Shown in pieces: positions 1 through 9,464 of a DNA stretch of 58,659 nt (positions within the stretch are counted from its first letter, which is position 1; each line of letters starts with the position of its first letter). Under the pieces are notes generated by a model. That model saw only the letters and a list, made by a program, of their open reading frames with translations. It searched no databases and had not been told where the DNA came from. The stretch is from Leptotrichiaceae bacterium (GTDB lineage Bacteria; Fusobacteriota; Fusobacteriia; Fusobacteriales; Leptotrichiaceae), in NCBI GenBank assembly GCA_018060185.1, contig JAGOWQ010000008.1, positions 1 through 58,659 on the forward strand. Direction: 5' to 3'. Made by a program: the position numbers and the translations under genes.

Positions 1-100
1 CAACAGGGATACACCTGGTTACATTTCGAACCCAGTAGTTAAGTCTGTTTACGCCTAAGATACTTAGTTATTTACTAGGGAAAATCGGTAATCGCCAAAC
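1..100 (+). rRNA. rrf: 5S ribosomal RNA, 3' part (5' end outside window)
   Basis: The segment carries the conserved 5S core: loop with cgaaccc, the agtagttaagt stretch and the 3' closing strand ending cgccaaac at 100, followed at once by a T-run. Only about the first 15 bases are missing. It marks the end of an rRNA operon entering from the left. Confidence 0.9.
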
Positions 101-132
101 TTTTTTATTATATGAGAATTTTGTTAAAGGAG

Positions 133-195
133 AATACTTTTGATACCTAAAATTTTATTTATTATAAAATTTTAGGTATCAAAAGTATTTTTTGT
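133..195 (+). terminator. Long intrinsic terminator after the rRNA operon
   Basis: A near-perfect inverted repeat (133-157 with 165-189, loop of about 7) is followed by a T-rich stretch. The stem of roughly 25 bp is unusually long for a terminator and would isolate the rRNA operon from the methylase gene downstream. Confidence 0.85.
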
Positions 196-304
196 ATTTT
201 AATAATATTTTGATATAAATTTATAGTAAAAAAATGCAAAATATATTATAATATCTAAGTGTAGAATATTTGTGTCTAATGTTTGTTTTATAAAAGGAGA
301 AAAA

Positions 305-1003
305 ATGGAAAAAATAATGGGAATTAACCCTGTAATAGAAGTTTTAAAATCAAATAAAAATATTGAGAAAATAGAAGTATATAAAGGTATAAAAAAAGAT
401 ACGATAAAGGAAATTTTGACTTTAGCTAGTAAAAGAAATTTAAAAATATTTTATACTAATGTTAGAGTAGAAAATTCTCAAGGAGTTATTGCATTAGTAT
501 CAGAATTTGACTATTATGTGGATATGATAGAGTTTTTAGAAAAAGTTTTAAGAAAATCAAAATCTATTGTTATAATTTTAGATCAAATACAAGATCCTAG
601 AAATTTTGGTGCAATAATAAGAAACGCTGAATGTTTCGGAGTAGATGGGATAGTAATTCAAGATAGAAACAACGTAAAAGTTACAGAAACAGTTGTAAAA
701 TCTTCTACTGGTGCTATTGAGCATGTGGACATAATTAAAGTCATAAATATTTCAGACGCAATAGATAAATTCAAAAAATATGGATATAAAATTTATGGAG
801 CAGAAGCAGATGGAGATTTATTTTACTATGAAGAAAAATATCCTGATAAAGTTTGTGTTGTACTTGGTAGTGAAGGAAATGGAATGAGAAAAAAAGTAAG
901 GGAACATTGTGATGAAATAGTAAAGATTCATTTAAAAGGAAAAATAAATTCATTGAATGTATCTGTAGCTAGTGGAATAATATTATCTGAAATTACAAAA
1001 TAA
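305..1003 (+). CDS. rlmB: TrmH/RlmB-family RNA 2'-O-ribose methyltransferase
   Basis: A 232-residue SPOUT methyltransferase. An L30e-like RNA-binding region covers about residues 1-75 and the knotted catalytic domain about 90-232. Visible motifs are DPRNFGAIIRNA (motif 1), LGSEGNGM (motif 2) and LNVSVASGI (motif 3), the last forming the SAM-binding knot. The family member RlmB methylates G2251 of 23S rRNA; TrmH-type tRNA or other 23S targets are possible. The start is taken at 305 because AAAGGAGA lies just upstream; an in-frame ATG at 272 lacks a ribosome binding site. Exact target is inferred from family only. Confidence 0.85.
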   Translation: MEKIMGINPVIEVLKSNKNIEKIEVYKGIKKDTIKEILTLASKRNLKIFYTNVRVENSQGVIALVSEFDYYVDMIEFLEKVLRKSKSIVIILDQIQDPRNFGAIIRNAECFGVDGIVIQDRNNVKVTETVVKSSTGAIEHVDIIKVINISDAIDKFKKYGYKIYGAEADGDLFYYEEKYPDKVCVVLGSEGNGMRKKVREHCDEIVKIHLKGKINSLNVSVASGIILSEITK

Positions 1004-1075
1004 AAAATGTAAAAAAGTGTTAAACTATAAAATATAAATTATTATTTAAACGATTAATAAATTGTGGAGGAAAAG

Positions 1076-3748
1076 ATGAAAAAGGAGTACAAACCATTAG
1101 AAATTGAGAAAAAATGGCAAAATATTTGGTCTGAAAAAGATGTTTTCAAGTCCAAAAATAATGTTGATGGAAAGGAAAACTATTATGTTTTAGAAATGTT
1201 TGCTTATCCGTCGGGGAAACTACATGTAGGTCATCTAAGAAATTATGCTATAGGTGATGCTATAGCAAGATATAAGAAAATGAAAGGATTTAATGTTCTA
1301 CATCCTTTTGGATGGGATAGTTTTGGACTTCCTGCAGAAAATGCAGCTATTGATAACGGAGCTCATCCTGGTAAATGGACTGAGTCTAACATAAATAATA
1401 TGAGAAGACAGCTAAAATTAATGGGTCTTTCTTATGATTGGAGTAGAGAATTAAGTACATATACTCCTGAATATTATAAATGGAATCAAAAATTTTTTAT
1501 TGAAATGTATAAAAAAGGGCTTGTATATAAGAAAAAATCGTATGTAAACTGGTGCCCTAGTTGCAACACTGTTTTAGCTAATGAACAGGTTGAAGATGGG
1601 AAATGTTGGAGACATGGAAAAACGGATGTAATTCAAAAAGAATTATCTCAATGGTATTTAAAAATAACTGATTATGCAGAAGAATTACTTACTGGTCATG
1701 AAGAATTAAAAGGGAATTGGCCTGAACAAGTACTCACGATGCAAAAAAATTGGATAGGGAAATCTGTAGGAGTAAAAGTTGATTTTGTTCTTGACTATAA
1801 TTTTAAAAATAATGAAAAATCAAATTTAGAAGTAAATAAAAATGGAGAAGTAGTTGTTTCAGTGTTTACTACTAGACCAGATACATTATATGGTGTAACA
1901 TATGCTACAGTTGCACCTGAACACCCTTTAGTTGACGAGATAATACTAAAAGAAAATCCTTCTTTGAAAGAATTCGTAGATAAGATGATTAATGAAGATA
2001 AAATTAATCGTACAGCAGAAGATAAGGAAAAAGAAGGTGTATTTAGTGGACTTTACGTAGTAAATCCTGTAAATAATGAGAAAGTTCCTTTATGGGTAGC
2101 AAATTATGTATTGATGGATTATGGAACAGGAGGGGTTATGGCTGTTCCTGCACATGATGAAAGAGATTTTCAATTTTCAAAAAAATACAACTTACCAATT
2201 AAAGTAGTTATTTTACCAGTGGATGAAAATGGAGATATTAAAGAAGTAGAAGTTTGTAAAATGACAAATGCTTACAAAGGTGAAGGTATTTTAATAAATT
2301 CCGAAGAATTCAGTGGAATGAATAATGAAAAAGCAAAAGAAAGAATATCTGAAAAGTTAGAAGAGAAGGGATTGGGAAACAGAACAGTTAATTATAGACT
2401 ACATGATTGGTTGATAAGTAGACAAAGATACTGGGGAACTCCAATTCCTGTGATTTACGATGAAGATGGAAACATATATTTGGAAGAAGAAGAAAAATTA
2501 CCTGTAAAATTGCCTACTGATATTGAATTTAATGGAAAAGGTAACCCTCTTGAAACTTCTGAAGAATTTAAAAATGTCATACTACCTAATGGGAAAAAAG
2601 GGAAAAGAGAAACAGATACAATGGACACTTTTGTGGATTCATCTTGGTATTATTTGAGATATTTAGATTCTAGCAATAGTGAAAAACCTTTTGAAAAAGC
2701 GGATGGGAATAATTGGACTCCTGTAAGCCAATATATTGGTGGTATAGAACATGCTGTAATGCATTTACTTTATGCTAGATTTTTTCATAAATCATTGAGA
2801 GATATGGGATATATTGATACAAATGAACCATTTAAAAAATTATTGACTCAAGGTATGGTATTAGGTTCTTCTTACTATTCAAAAAACGAAAGAAGATATT
2901 TGTTCCCTCATGAAGTTGAATTGAGAGATGGAAAATCATATTCAAAATTAGGAGAAGAATTAGTAGTAAAAGTTGAAAAAATGAGTAAATCCAAAAATAA
3001 TGGTCTAGATCCAGAAGAAATAATTAAAGAATACGGAGCAGATTCATCAAGGGTATTTACGTTATTTGCTGCGCCACCTGAAAAAGAATTAGAATGGAAT
3101 ATGAATGGTTTAGCTGGAGCTTATAGATTTATAAATAGACTTTACTTATTAGTATCTGAAACTAATGATTTTGCTGATAAAGAAAAAACAAAATTAAATA
3201 ATTATGAAATTAATCTAGCAGCAAGGAATGAAAAAGATGAAAATATTCATAAAAAACTACATCAGACAGTAAAAAAAGTAACAGAAAGTATAGAAGACGA
3301 TTTTCATTTTAATACAGCTATTGCAGCTATTATGGAATTGTTAAATGATATGACAACATATAAACATGAAATTATAGACAAAAAAGCTGGTTCTTCAGAA
3401 TCTAAAAAGATATGGAAAGAAGTGTTAGATAAAACAATATTGATGATTTCACCTTTTGCTCCTCATGTGTCAGATGAATTATGGGAAATGACAGGGAATA
3501 ATGAATTTATTTTTGAGGAAGAATGGCCTAATTATAATGAAGAATTAATTAAAGAAAATAAAATAAATTTAGTTATTCAGATAAATGGGAAAATAAGGGA
3601 TACAATTTCAGTAGAAGTAGGAATTTCTAATGAAGAATCTGAAAAATTAGCTTTTAATTCTGAAAGAATAAAGAAATTTATTGATGGAAAAGAAGTTTTA
3701 AAAGTAATTGTTATTCCTAATAAATTGGTTAATGTTGTTGTAAAGTAA
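1076..3748 (+). CDS. leuS: Leucyl-tRNA synthetase
   Basis: Class Ia aminoacyl-tRNA synthetase of 890 residues that charges tRNA-Leu in the cytoplasm. The HIGH-equivalent H50-V-G-H53 and the KMSKS loop (635-639) are intact. The CP1 editing domain is present, with the threonine-rich TTRPDTLYG from residue 265 and the GTGGVMAVPAHDERD region that holds the editing aspartate. It is slightly longer than the typical 805-870, mostly in the anticodon-binding part. ATG 1076 has GGAGG 5 bases upstream; the GTG at 1064 would overlap that site. There is no T-box: the leader is only about 70 bases. Confidence 0.98.
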   Translation: MKKEYKPLEIEKKWQNIWSEKDVFKSKNNVDGKENYYVLEMFAYPSGKLHVGHLRNYAIGDAIARYKKMKGFNVLHPFGWDSFGLPAENAAIDNGAHPGKWTESNINNMRRQLKLMGLSYDWSRELSTYTPEYYKWNQKFFIEMYKKGLVYKKKSYVNWCPSCNTVLANEQVEDGKCWRHGKTDVIQKELSQWYLKITDYAEELLTGHEELKGNWPEQVLTMQKNWIGKSVGVKVDFVLDYNFKNNEKSNLEVNKNGEVVVSVFTTRPDTLYGVTYATVAPEHPLVDEIILKENPSLKEFVDKMINEDKINRTAEDKEKEGVFSGLYVVNPVNNEKVPLWVANYVLMDYGTGGVMAVPAHDERDFQFSKKYNLPIKVVILPVDENGDIKEVEVCKMTNAYKGEGILINSEEFSGMNNEKAKERISEKLEEKGLGNRTVNYRLHDWLISRQRYWGTPIPVIYDEDGNIYLEEEEKLPVKLPTDIEFNGKGNPLETSEEFKNVILPNGKKGKRETDTMDTFVDSSWYYLRYLDSSNSEKPFEKADGNNWTPVSQYIGGIEHAVMHLLYARFFHKSLRDMGYIDTNEPFKKLLTQGMVLGSSYYSKNERRYLFPHEVELRDGKSYSKLGEELVVKVEKMSKSKNNGLDPEEIIKEYGADSSRVFTLFAAPPEKELEWNMNGLAGAYRFINRLYLLVSETNDFADKEKTKLNNYEINLAARNEKDENIHKKLHQTVKKVTESIEDDFHFNTAIAAIMELLNDMTTYKHEIIDKKAGSSESKKIWKEVLDKTILMISPFAPHVSDELWEMTGNNEFIFEEEWPNYNEELIKENKINLVIQINGKIRDTISVEVGISNEESEKLAFNSERIKKFIDGKEVLKVIVIPNKLVNVVVK

Positions 3749-3769
3749 AAAATTAAAAAAAGGGAAAAG

Positions 3770-4906
3770 ATGGAAAATAAAAAAGTTGTAGTTGGAATGA
3801 GTGGCGGCATAGATAGTTCTGTTGCCGCTCTTTTACTAAAAGAGCAAGGGTATGATGTATTAGGGGTAACATTAAAACATCTGCCAGATGAGCTTTCGGA
3901 AAATCCAGGAAAAACATGTTGTTCATTAGATGATATAAACGATGCTAAATATACTTGTTATACGTTAGGAATACCACACTACACTATAAGTGTAGTGGAA
4001 GAATTTAAAGAACATGTTATGAAATATTTTATAAATATGTATAATTTGGGGAAGACGCCTTCTCCTTGTATAGTTTGCGACGAAAAGATAAAAATAAAAA
4101 AAATAATAGATTTTGCGGATAAATTGGGAATAAAGTATATTTCCACAGGTCACTATTCTAAAAAGAGTTTAAATAATCTTCTTTTATGGGATAGAAAAAA
4201 TATTAAAGATCAGACTTACATGCTTTATAGACTAGACAAAGAAATACTTGAAAGATTTTTATTTCCATTATCAGAATATAAAAAATCCGAAGTTAGAGAT
4301 ATTGCTAAAAATAAAGGGATACATACTCACAATAAACCTGACAGTCAAGGAATATGTTTTGCTCCAAATGGATATAAATCTTTTCTAAAAAAAGTTTTAG
4401 GAGATAAAATAAAAAATGGAAATTTTATTGATAAAAATGGGGAAATAATTGGAAATCATAAAGGATACCAATTTTATACTGTAGGACAAAGAAGAGGATT
4501 GGGACTTAACCTTGGTAAAGCTTTTTTTGTATCGGAAATAAGACCTGAAACTAACGAAGTAGTTATTGGAAATTTTGATGAAATCCTTACAGATAAAGTA
4601 GAAGTAATAAACTATAAATTTCATTGTAATATATCTAACATTTTAAATAAAAAATTAATAGCAAGACCGAGATTTTCTTCTAAAGGATTAAAAGGAGAGT
4701 TGAAGTTAATAAAAAATTCAGAAAAAAATTCAGTTTTTACAGAAGATAGAAATATTAATATAGAAAATGAGGATAAAATAAAAAAAGAAGCAAAACTTAT
4801 ATTTGAATTTGAAGAAAAAACTCATGAAAATAGTGAGGGTCAACATATAGTTTTTTACTTAGAAAATGAACTTGTCGGTGGAGGAGAAATTAAAAAAATT
4901 ATTTAA
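3770..4906 (+). CDS. mnmA: tRNA-specific 2-thiouridylase MnmA
   Basis: Makes the 2-thio group of wobble uridine 34 in Lys, Glu and Gln tRNAs using ATP and relayed sulfur. The PP-loop SGGIDSS lies at residues 11-17. The two catalytic cysteines fit C100 (in CIVC, with C103) and C196 (QGICFAP). At 378 residues it is a little long because of a charged insertion at about 320-345, before the C-terminal beta barrel. It starts 21 bases after leuS, behind AGGGAAAAG, so the two are probably co-transcribed. Confidence 0.95.
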   Translation: MENKKVVVGMSGGIDSSVAALLLKEQGYDVLGVTLKHLPDELSENPGKTCCSLDDINDAKYTCYTLGIPHYTISVVEEFKEHVMKYFINMYNLGKTPSPCIVCDEKIKIKKIIDFADKLGIKYISTGHYSKKSLNNLLLWDRKNIKDQTYMLYRLDKEILERFLFPLSEYKKSEVRDIAKNKGIHTHNKPDSQGICFAPNGYKSFLKKVLGDKIKNGNFIDKNGEIIGNHKGYQFYTVGQRRGLGLNLGKAFFVSEIRPETNEVVIGNFDEILTDKVEVINYKFHCNISNILNKKLIARPRFSSKGLKGELKLIKNSEKNSVFTEDRNINIENEDKIKKEAKLIFEFEEKTHENSEGQHIVFYLENELVGGGEIKKII

Positions 4907-4942
4907 AATTTAATTTCTAAATAATACAAGCTATAAGTTTAG

Positions 4943-4978
4943 ATTTAAAAATATAATAAAATTTAAAAATATAATAAA
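4943..4978. repeat. Two-copy 18-bp tandem repeat
   Basis: The unit atttaaaaatataataaa occurs twice head to tail, exactly, in the AT-rich leader between mnmA and ilvE. No role is evident; it may be a simple slippage product. Confidence 0.7.
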
Positions 4979-5104
4979 ATAAATTGTATTCATAAAAAAT
5001 ATAGAAAGTATATTTATAATAAATTTTACTTATAAATTATAAAATGATAAAATATGAAAAATAATAAGAATAATAAAAAGTTAAAATTTGGAGGATTTAA
5101 AGAA

Positions 5105-6043
5105 ATGGCAGAAAAAACAGAATTTATGAATTATGCTTACTTTGATAAAAAAATAGTAGAATTTGAAAAAGCCACAGTGAGCATTGCGACACATAGTTTA
5201 CAGTATGGAACTACTTGCTTTGGAGGATTAAGAGGGTATTATAGAAATGGTAAAGTAGTAATTTTTAGACTTAAGGATCATTATGAAAGACTAATGTTAG
5301 CTTCAAAGATGTTAGGATTTGAATTTTTTATAAGCTGGGAAGAATTTTACGATATAGTAGTAGAATTGGTAAATAAAAATAACGTTAAAGAAGATTTTTA
5401 TATGAGACCTTTTGTGTTTTGTAAAGAACCTAGACTATCTCCTAAAAAAGCAGGTCTAACTTTTGACTTAGCTATTTATATGTTACCTTTAGCAGATTAT
5501 GTAAATTCAGAAAATGGATTAAAATTAATGAGTTCTACATATAGAAAATATAATGATTCAGCAATTCCAACAAAAGCAAAGGCAGGAGGGTCGTATATTA
5601 ATTCATTTTTAGCAACAAGTGATGCTCAGAGAAATGGATATGATGATGCTCTTATGTTTGATGATACAGGAAGTGTTGTTGAAGTATCTGTTGCTAATAT
5701 AATAGTGATTTATAGAGGTGAAGTTATTATACCTGATACAGGAAATGCAGCTTTGGAAGGAATAACTTTAAGATCTGCTTTAGAAATTTTAGAATATAAC
5801 GGATATAAAATTAATAGAGGAAAAGTAGATAGATCTATGATATTCACAGCTGATGAATTATTAATAACAGGAACAGCAATGAAAGTGTTATTTGCAGAAT
5901 CACTTGATCAAAGACCAATTGGTAAATTAAATTATTCTGAAAAAGGTATTTCTGGACAGTTTCATCAATTATTAAAATTAGAATATGAAAAAATAATAAA
6001 TGGTGATCATGAATTATCTAAGAAATGGTTATTTGAATTTTAA
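5105..6043 (+). CDS. ilvE: Branched-chain amino acid aminotransferase
   Basis: Fold type IV PLP enzyme of 312 residues that interconverts Leu/Ile/Val and their 2-oxo acids with glutamate/2-oxoglutarate. The catalytic lysine is K159 in KAGGSYINS, followed by FLATSDAQRNGYDDAL, and the C-terminal ALEGITLRS motif is intact. The ATG at 5105 is 10 bases after GGAGG (5090-5094); the longer in-frame start at 5054 adds a low-complexity Lys/Asn stretch and has no ribosome binding site. No other branched-chain genes are nearby, so it may serve catabolism or the last biosynthetic step. A related D-amino-acid transaminase activity cannot be excluded. Confidence 0.9.
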   Translation: MAEKTEFMNYAYFDKKIVEFEKATVSIATHSLQYGTTCFGGLRGYYRNGKVVIFRLKDHYERLMLASKMLGFEFFISWEEFYDIVVELVNKNNVKEDFYMRPFVFCKEPRLSPKKAGLTFDLAIYMLPLADYVNSENGLKLMSSTYRKYNDSAIPTKAKAGGSYINSFLATSDAQRNGYDDALMFDDTGSVVEVSVANIIVIYRGEVIIPDTGNAALEGITLRSALEILEYNGYKINRGKVDRSMIFTADELLITGTAMKVLFAESLDQRPIGKLNYSEKGISGQFHQLLKLEYEKIINGDHELSKKWLFEF

Positions 6044-6058
6044 TAATAAATTATAAAG

Positions 6059-6095
6059 AAAAGTATTAAATTAAAATATATAATACTTTTTTTTA
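6059..6095 (+). terminator. Intrinsic terminator after ilvE
   Basis: The aaaagtatta stem (6059-6068) pairs with taatactttt (6081-6090) and runs into a T-tract, 16 bases past the ilvE stop codon. Confidence 0.75.
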
Positions 6096-6151
6096 AATGA
6101 AAAAAACTTGAAAAAAATTTTTTAAAAATGAAAAAAAATTGAAAAAAGTTA

Positions 6152-6180
6152 TTGACAAAGTAAAAATATTATGGTATAAC
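6152..6180 (+). promoter_or_regulatory. Strong sigma-70-type promoter of the small RNA
   Basis: TTGACA (6152-6157), a 17-base spacer and TATAAC (6175-6180). It predicts a transcript starting near 6186, where no coding region follows but a structured RNA with its own terminator does. Confidence 0.8.
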
Positions 6181-6185
6181 TTATT

Positions 6186-6262
6186 GTCTAAAAGAGACGC
6201 CCCATCTCTACATTTAGACTTCTTTCATACAAGAAACGAGCACACGGCTCGTTTTTATTTTT
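6186..6262 (+). ncRNA. Putative independent small RNA, about 70 nt, C-rich apical loop
   Basis: Starting at the predicted +1, GTCTAAA (6186-6192) pairs with TTTAGAC (6213-6219). Inside it AGAGA pairs with TCTCT around the single-stranded loop CGCCCCA. A second small hairpin (TTCTT/AAGAA) follows, and then a terminator hairpin ACGAGC/GCTCGT with a T-tract. No open reading frame fits. Promoter, compact structure and terminator together support a stand-alone sRNA gene. The C-rich loop is the kind that base-pairs with G-rich Shine-Dalgarno sequences in other bacteria; targets here are unknown. I do not recognise it as a named family. Confidence 0.7.
6230..6262 (+). terminator. Intrinsic terminator of the small RNA
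   Basis: The AACGAGC/GCTCGTT stem with a 5-base loop (about 6232-6252) is followed by TTTTTATTTTT. It is GC-rich for this genome, hence strong. Confidence 0.85.
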
Positions 6263-6276
6263 AAAATTCTAATTTA

Positions 6277-6310
6277 AAAATAGAGATAAATTGGTATCTC
6301 TATTTTTTTA
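6277..6310 (+). terminator. Second, back-up terminator
   Basis: A 12-bp stem, aaaatagagata (6277-6288) with tatctctatttt (6295-6306), ends in a T-run. It would stop read-through from the small RNA before the FAD oxidoreductase gene. Apart from the small RNA and three terminators, 6044-6407 holds no gene that I can see. Confidence 0.75.
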
Positions 6311-6407
6311 ATGAACTTTAAAAATTTAATATTAAAAAATATATCAAGAAATGTAATAATATGATAGAATATATTTTAAGTAAATAAAATATTGAAAGAG
6401 AGAAAAA

Positions 6408-7631
6408 ATGGAATCTGAAATTGTAATAATAGGTGGAGGAGCAGCAGGAATAATGGCTGCAATAGAAGTAAGAAAAAATGGTAAAGAAGTTATAGTTTTA
6501 GAGCGTAAAGATAGAATATTAAAAAAAGTTCTTGTTACAGGAAATGGAAGATGTAATATAACCAATATTAGAGCAGATATTTTAAACTATTTTTCTATAG
6601 GAGAAGGAAAAGAGAAAATAAAAGGAATATTAGATGATTTTTCGCCTAAAAATACAATGGAATTTTTTGAAAACTTAGGAATAGTATGTAACGAAGAAGT
6701 AAAAGGTAAAATTTATCCTTTAAGTGGACAGGCATCTTCTGTAGTAGATGCTTTAAGATTTGAAGCTGAAAAGCTAGGAGTTAAGTTTATAACAGATTTT
6801 TATGTAAAAAAAATTGAAAAAGATAGATTTTATTTTAAAGTTTATTCTGAAAATAAAAAAGTAGTAACAGGAAATAAGGTTTTAATTACTACAGGGGGTC
6901 AATCTTATCCTGAACTAGGATCAAATGGTTCTGGCTTTGAGTTAGCAAAGGAATTAGGTCATAAAATAACAAAACTTACCCCTTCTATAGTTCAGCTTAA
7001 AACAGAAAAGCATAAAGTAAAAGGTCTAAAAGGGATAAAACTTGATGTAAATTTAACGGCTTTTGGAAATGGTAAAAAACTATGTACTTATGATGGAGAA
7101 TTGCTATTTACAGATTATGGAATTTCAGGAAATGTTGTATTCAATTTATCTTTTGTTATTCCGTTATACGAAAATGTGGAATTTGAAATAGATTTTATGC
7201 CAAAATACACTTATAATGAACTTTATGAAATGATGATCAAAAGGAAAAAAAGATTATCTCATTTAACTATGGAACATTTTTTTAATGGGATGATAAATAA
7301 AAAATTAGGTCAGTTTTTGTCAAAAATGTCAGGAATAGAAAAATTATCAAAACAAATAGATATAATATCAAATTCTGAGATAGAAAAACTTTGTCTAATA
7401 TTAAAAAAATATAAAATGAAAATAGTAGAAACAACAGGATTTAAAAACGCTCAAGTAACCGCAGGAGGAGTTTTATTAGAAGATATAGATTTACAAACTT
7501 TAGAGTCAAGAAAAGTAAAAGGAGTTTATTTTGCAGGAGAAATTCTTGATGTTTATGGGGAGTGCGGTGGATATAATTTACAATGGGCTTGGGCTTCTGG
7601 AATTAAAGCAGGAAAAATGATTTGTAAATAA
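6408..7631 (+). CDS. HI0933/BaiN-family FAD-dependent oxidoreductase
   Basis: A 407-residue flavoprotein. The N-terminal Rossmann fold has the dinucleotide motif GGGAAGIMAA (about residues 8-17) followed by the acidic end of strand 2 (VLERKDR). GNGRCNITN, typical of this family, is at about 45-53, and the C-terminal GGVxLEDID and FAGEILDVYGECGGYNLQWAWASG segments close the FAD site. The family is often named aminoacetone oxidase or BaiN, but the physiological substrate is unsettled. Start ATG 6408 follows AGAGAG. A second, unrelated-subfamily flavoprotein lies 45 bases downstream, suggesting co-transcription. Confidence 0.85.
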   Translation: MESEIVIIGGGAAGIMAAIEVRKNGKEVIVLERKDRILKKVLVTGNGRCNITNIRADILNYFSIGEGKEKIKGILDDFSPKNTMEFFENLGIVCNEEVKGKIYPLSGQASSVVDALRFEAEKLGVKFITDFYVKKIEKDRFYFKVYSENKKVVTGNKVLITTGGQSYPELGSNGSGFELAKELGHKITKLTPSIVQLKTEKHKVKGLKGIKLDVNLTAFGNGKKLCTYDGELLFTDYGISGNVVFNLSFVIPLYENVEFEIDFMPKYTYNELYEMMIKRKKRLSHLTMEHFFNGMINKKLGQFLSKMSGIEKLSKQIDIISNSEIEKLCLILKKYKMKIVETTGFKNAQVTAGGVLLEDIDLQTLESRKVKGVYFAGEILDVYGECGGYNLQWAWASGIKAGKMICK

Positions 7632-7675
7632 AAAATATTAAAATAAACAATAAAAAATTAGAAAAGGAAAAAAAT

Positions 7676-9274
7676 ATGTTAAGAGTAATCAATATTAAAA
7701 TGCCTTTAAAACATACAGAAAAATCGTTAAAAGAAGTAGTAGCAAAATTTTTGAGTTTGGATGAACCTAAGTTTAAATCTTTTGAAATATCTAGAAAAGG
7801 AATAGACGCAAGAAATAAAAACAATATTGTTTATGTTTATTCTGTAGATATAGAATTAGAAAATGAAAATAAATATGAAAATATGAAAAATGTAGAAAAA
7901 ATAGAAAAACAAATATATGAAATTAATAAAATTGAAAATTATAAAGGAAAAAGACCAGTTATAATAGGAAGTGGACCTTCAGGAATATTTGCTTCTTTAA
8001 TATTAGCTGAAAATGGGCTTAATCCAATAATAATAGAGCAAGGAAAATGTGTTGATAAAAGGGAGAAAGATGTTTATACTTTTTTTAAAACAGGCAAATT
8101 AAATAAATATTCTAATGTTCAATTTGGAGAAGGTGGAGCAGGAACATTTTCAGATGGAAAATTAAATACGAATACTAATAATTTCAGGATTAAAAAAGTT
8201 TTTGATGAACTTGTAAAAGCAGGAGCAGAAAAAAAAATATTGTATATGTCAAAACCCCATGTAGGAACAGATAAATTAATAGATATAATGAAAAATATAA
8301 GAAAAAAAATAGAAATTTTGGGTGGAGAATATAGATTTGAAAATAAGCTTGTTTCTATTAATTATGAAAATAAAAAAATAACAGGAGCAGTTATAAAAGA
8401 TGTAAGTGAAAATGGAAATGAGATTACGTATGAAATAGAAACAGATATTTTAATTTTAGCAATAGGTCATAGTTCAAGAGATACTTTTTATATGTTAAAC
8501 GATAGAAAAATAAATATGGAAAGGAAAATATTTTCTGTAGGAGTTAGAATAGAGCATAGACAATCTATGATAAATGAATCTCAATACGGTAAATTTTCAA
8601 ATATGTTGCCTGCTGCGGAATATAAATTAAGTGCTAAAGCATCTGATGGGAGAGGGGTTTATACATTTTGTATGTGTCCTGGAGGGGTTGTAGTTCCTTC
8701 TGCTAGTGAAGAAGGAAGATTAGTAGTAAATGGAATGAGTTACTCTAAAAGGGATTTAGAAAATTCTAATTCCGCCATACTAGTAAATGTGTATCCTGAG
8801 GATTTTGAAGGAGAAAATGTACTTGCAGGAATTGAATTTCAGAGAGAATTAGAAAAAAAGGCATTTGAACTAGGAGGAGAAAATTATAAAGTTCCTATTC
8901 AATTATTTAAAGATTTTGTTAATAATAAAGTTTCCACAAAATTGGGAAAAGTGAAACCTAGTTATTTTATAGGATATAAATATGCTAATTTAAACGAAAT
9001 ATTTCCAGAATATATAAATACTGCATTGAAAGAAGGAATAATTTTAATGAATAAAAAAATAAGAGGTTTTGGTAATGGAGATTCGTTATTATCAGCTGTA
9101 GAAAGTAGAAGCTCTTCTCCTATTAAAATACCAAGAGACGAGAGATATTTCTCAAATATTGAAGGACTTATTCCTTGTGGAGAAGGAGCAGGATATGCTG
9201 GCGGCATAATGTCTGCTGCTGTGGATGGCATAAGGTGTGGAGAACTGTCAACAGAATACTTGAAAGAGTTTTAA
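7676..9274 (+). CDS. Uncharacterised FAD-dependent dehydrogenase (COG2509 type)
   Basis: 532 residues. A small N-terminal alpha/beta domain (1-90) precedes a Rossmann FAD-binding domain beginning PVIIGSGPSGIFAS at residue 94. The family signature FGEGGAGTFSDGKLNT follows at about 152-166. The C-terminal part has the second FAD contact, GEGAGYAGGIMSAAVDG. Members are widespread in anaerobes and usually annotated only as NAD(P)/FAD-dependent oxidoreductase; no substrate can be read from the sequence. It probably shares a transcript with the flavoprotein upstream. Confidence 0.8.
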   Translation: MLRVINIKMPLKHTEKSLKEVVAKFLSLDEPKFKSFEISRKGIDARNKNNIVYVYSVDIELENENKYENMKNVEKIEKQIYEINKIENYKGKRPVIIGSGPSGIFASLILAENGLNPIIIEQGKCVDKREKDVYTFFKTGKLNKYSNVQFGEGGAGTFSDGKLNTNTNNFRIKKVFDELVKAGAEKKILYMSKPHVGTDKLIDIMKNIRKKIEILGGEYRFENKLVSINYENKKITGAVIKDVSENGNEITYEIETDILILAIGHSSRDTFYMLNDRKINMERKIFSVGVRIEHRQSMINESQYGKFSNMLPAAEYKLSAKASDGRGVYTFCMCPGGVVVPSASEEGRLVVNGMSYSKRDLENSNSAILVNVYPEDFEGENVLAGIEFQRELEKKAFELGGENYKVPIQLFKDFVNNKVSTKLGKVKPSYFIGYKYANLNEIFPEYINTALKEGIILMNKKIRGFGNGDSLLSAVESRSSSPIKIPRDERYFSNIEGLIPCGEGAGYAGGIMSAAVDGIRCGELSTEYLKEF

Positions 9275-9400
9275 AAATAATTATTATACATAGTTTAGGG
9301 ATGCTTTAATTTTTCCAAATAAAAATGGAACAACAGAACTTGTAACGGAAAAAGATTAATTTTATTGTATTAATAAAAATAAAAATGTGAAAAAATAAAT

Positions 9401-9464
9401 TTAAGGGAAGGAGTTATATGCTAAATATACTAATAATTTATTATTTAGCGTATAAGAATAAAAA
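9401..9464 (+). promoter_or_regulatory. Leader hairpin and overlapping mini-ORF before the aminopeptidase
   Basis: A strong ribosome binding site (GGAAGGAG, about 9405-9412) precedes an ATG at 9418 that opens a 28-codon frame ending TGA at 9502-9504. It overlaps the start of the aminopeptidase in another frame. The same DNA forms a stem, TATGCTAAAT with ATTTAGCGTA (G-U pair included). The aminopeptidase ATG at 9464 has no good ribosome binding site of its own, so translational coupling through the mini-ORF is plausible. This is inference from layout only. Confidence 0.4.

Noticed and set aside
9311..9361. Short open stretch reading like a gene tail (IFPNKNGTTELVTEKD then stop) between the FAD dehydrogenase and the aminopeptidase
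   Set aside because: Only about 20 codons, preceded by a stop and with no start or recognised family; it could be a gene remnant, but there is too little to call a pseudogene.
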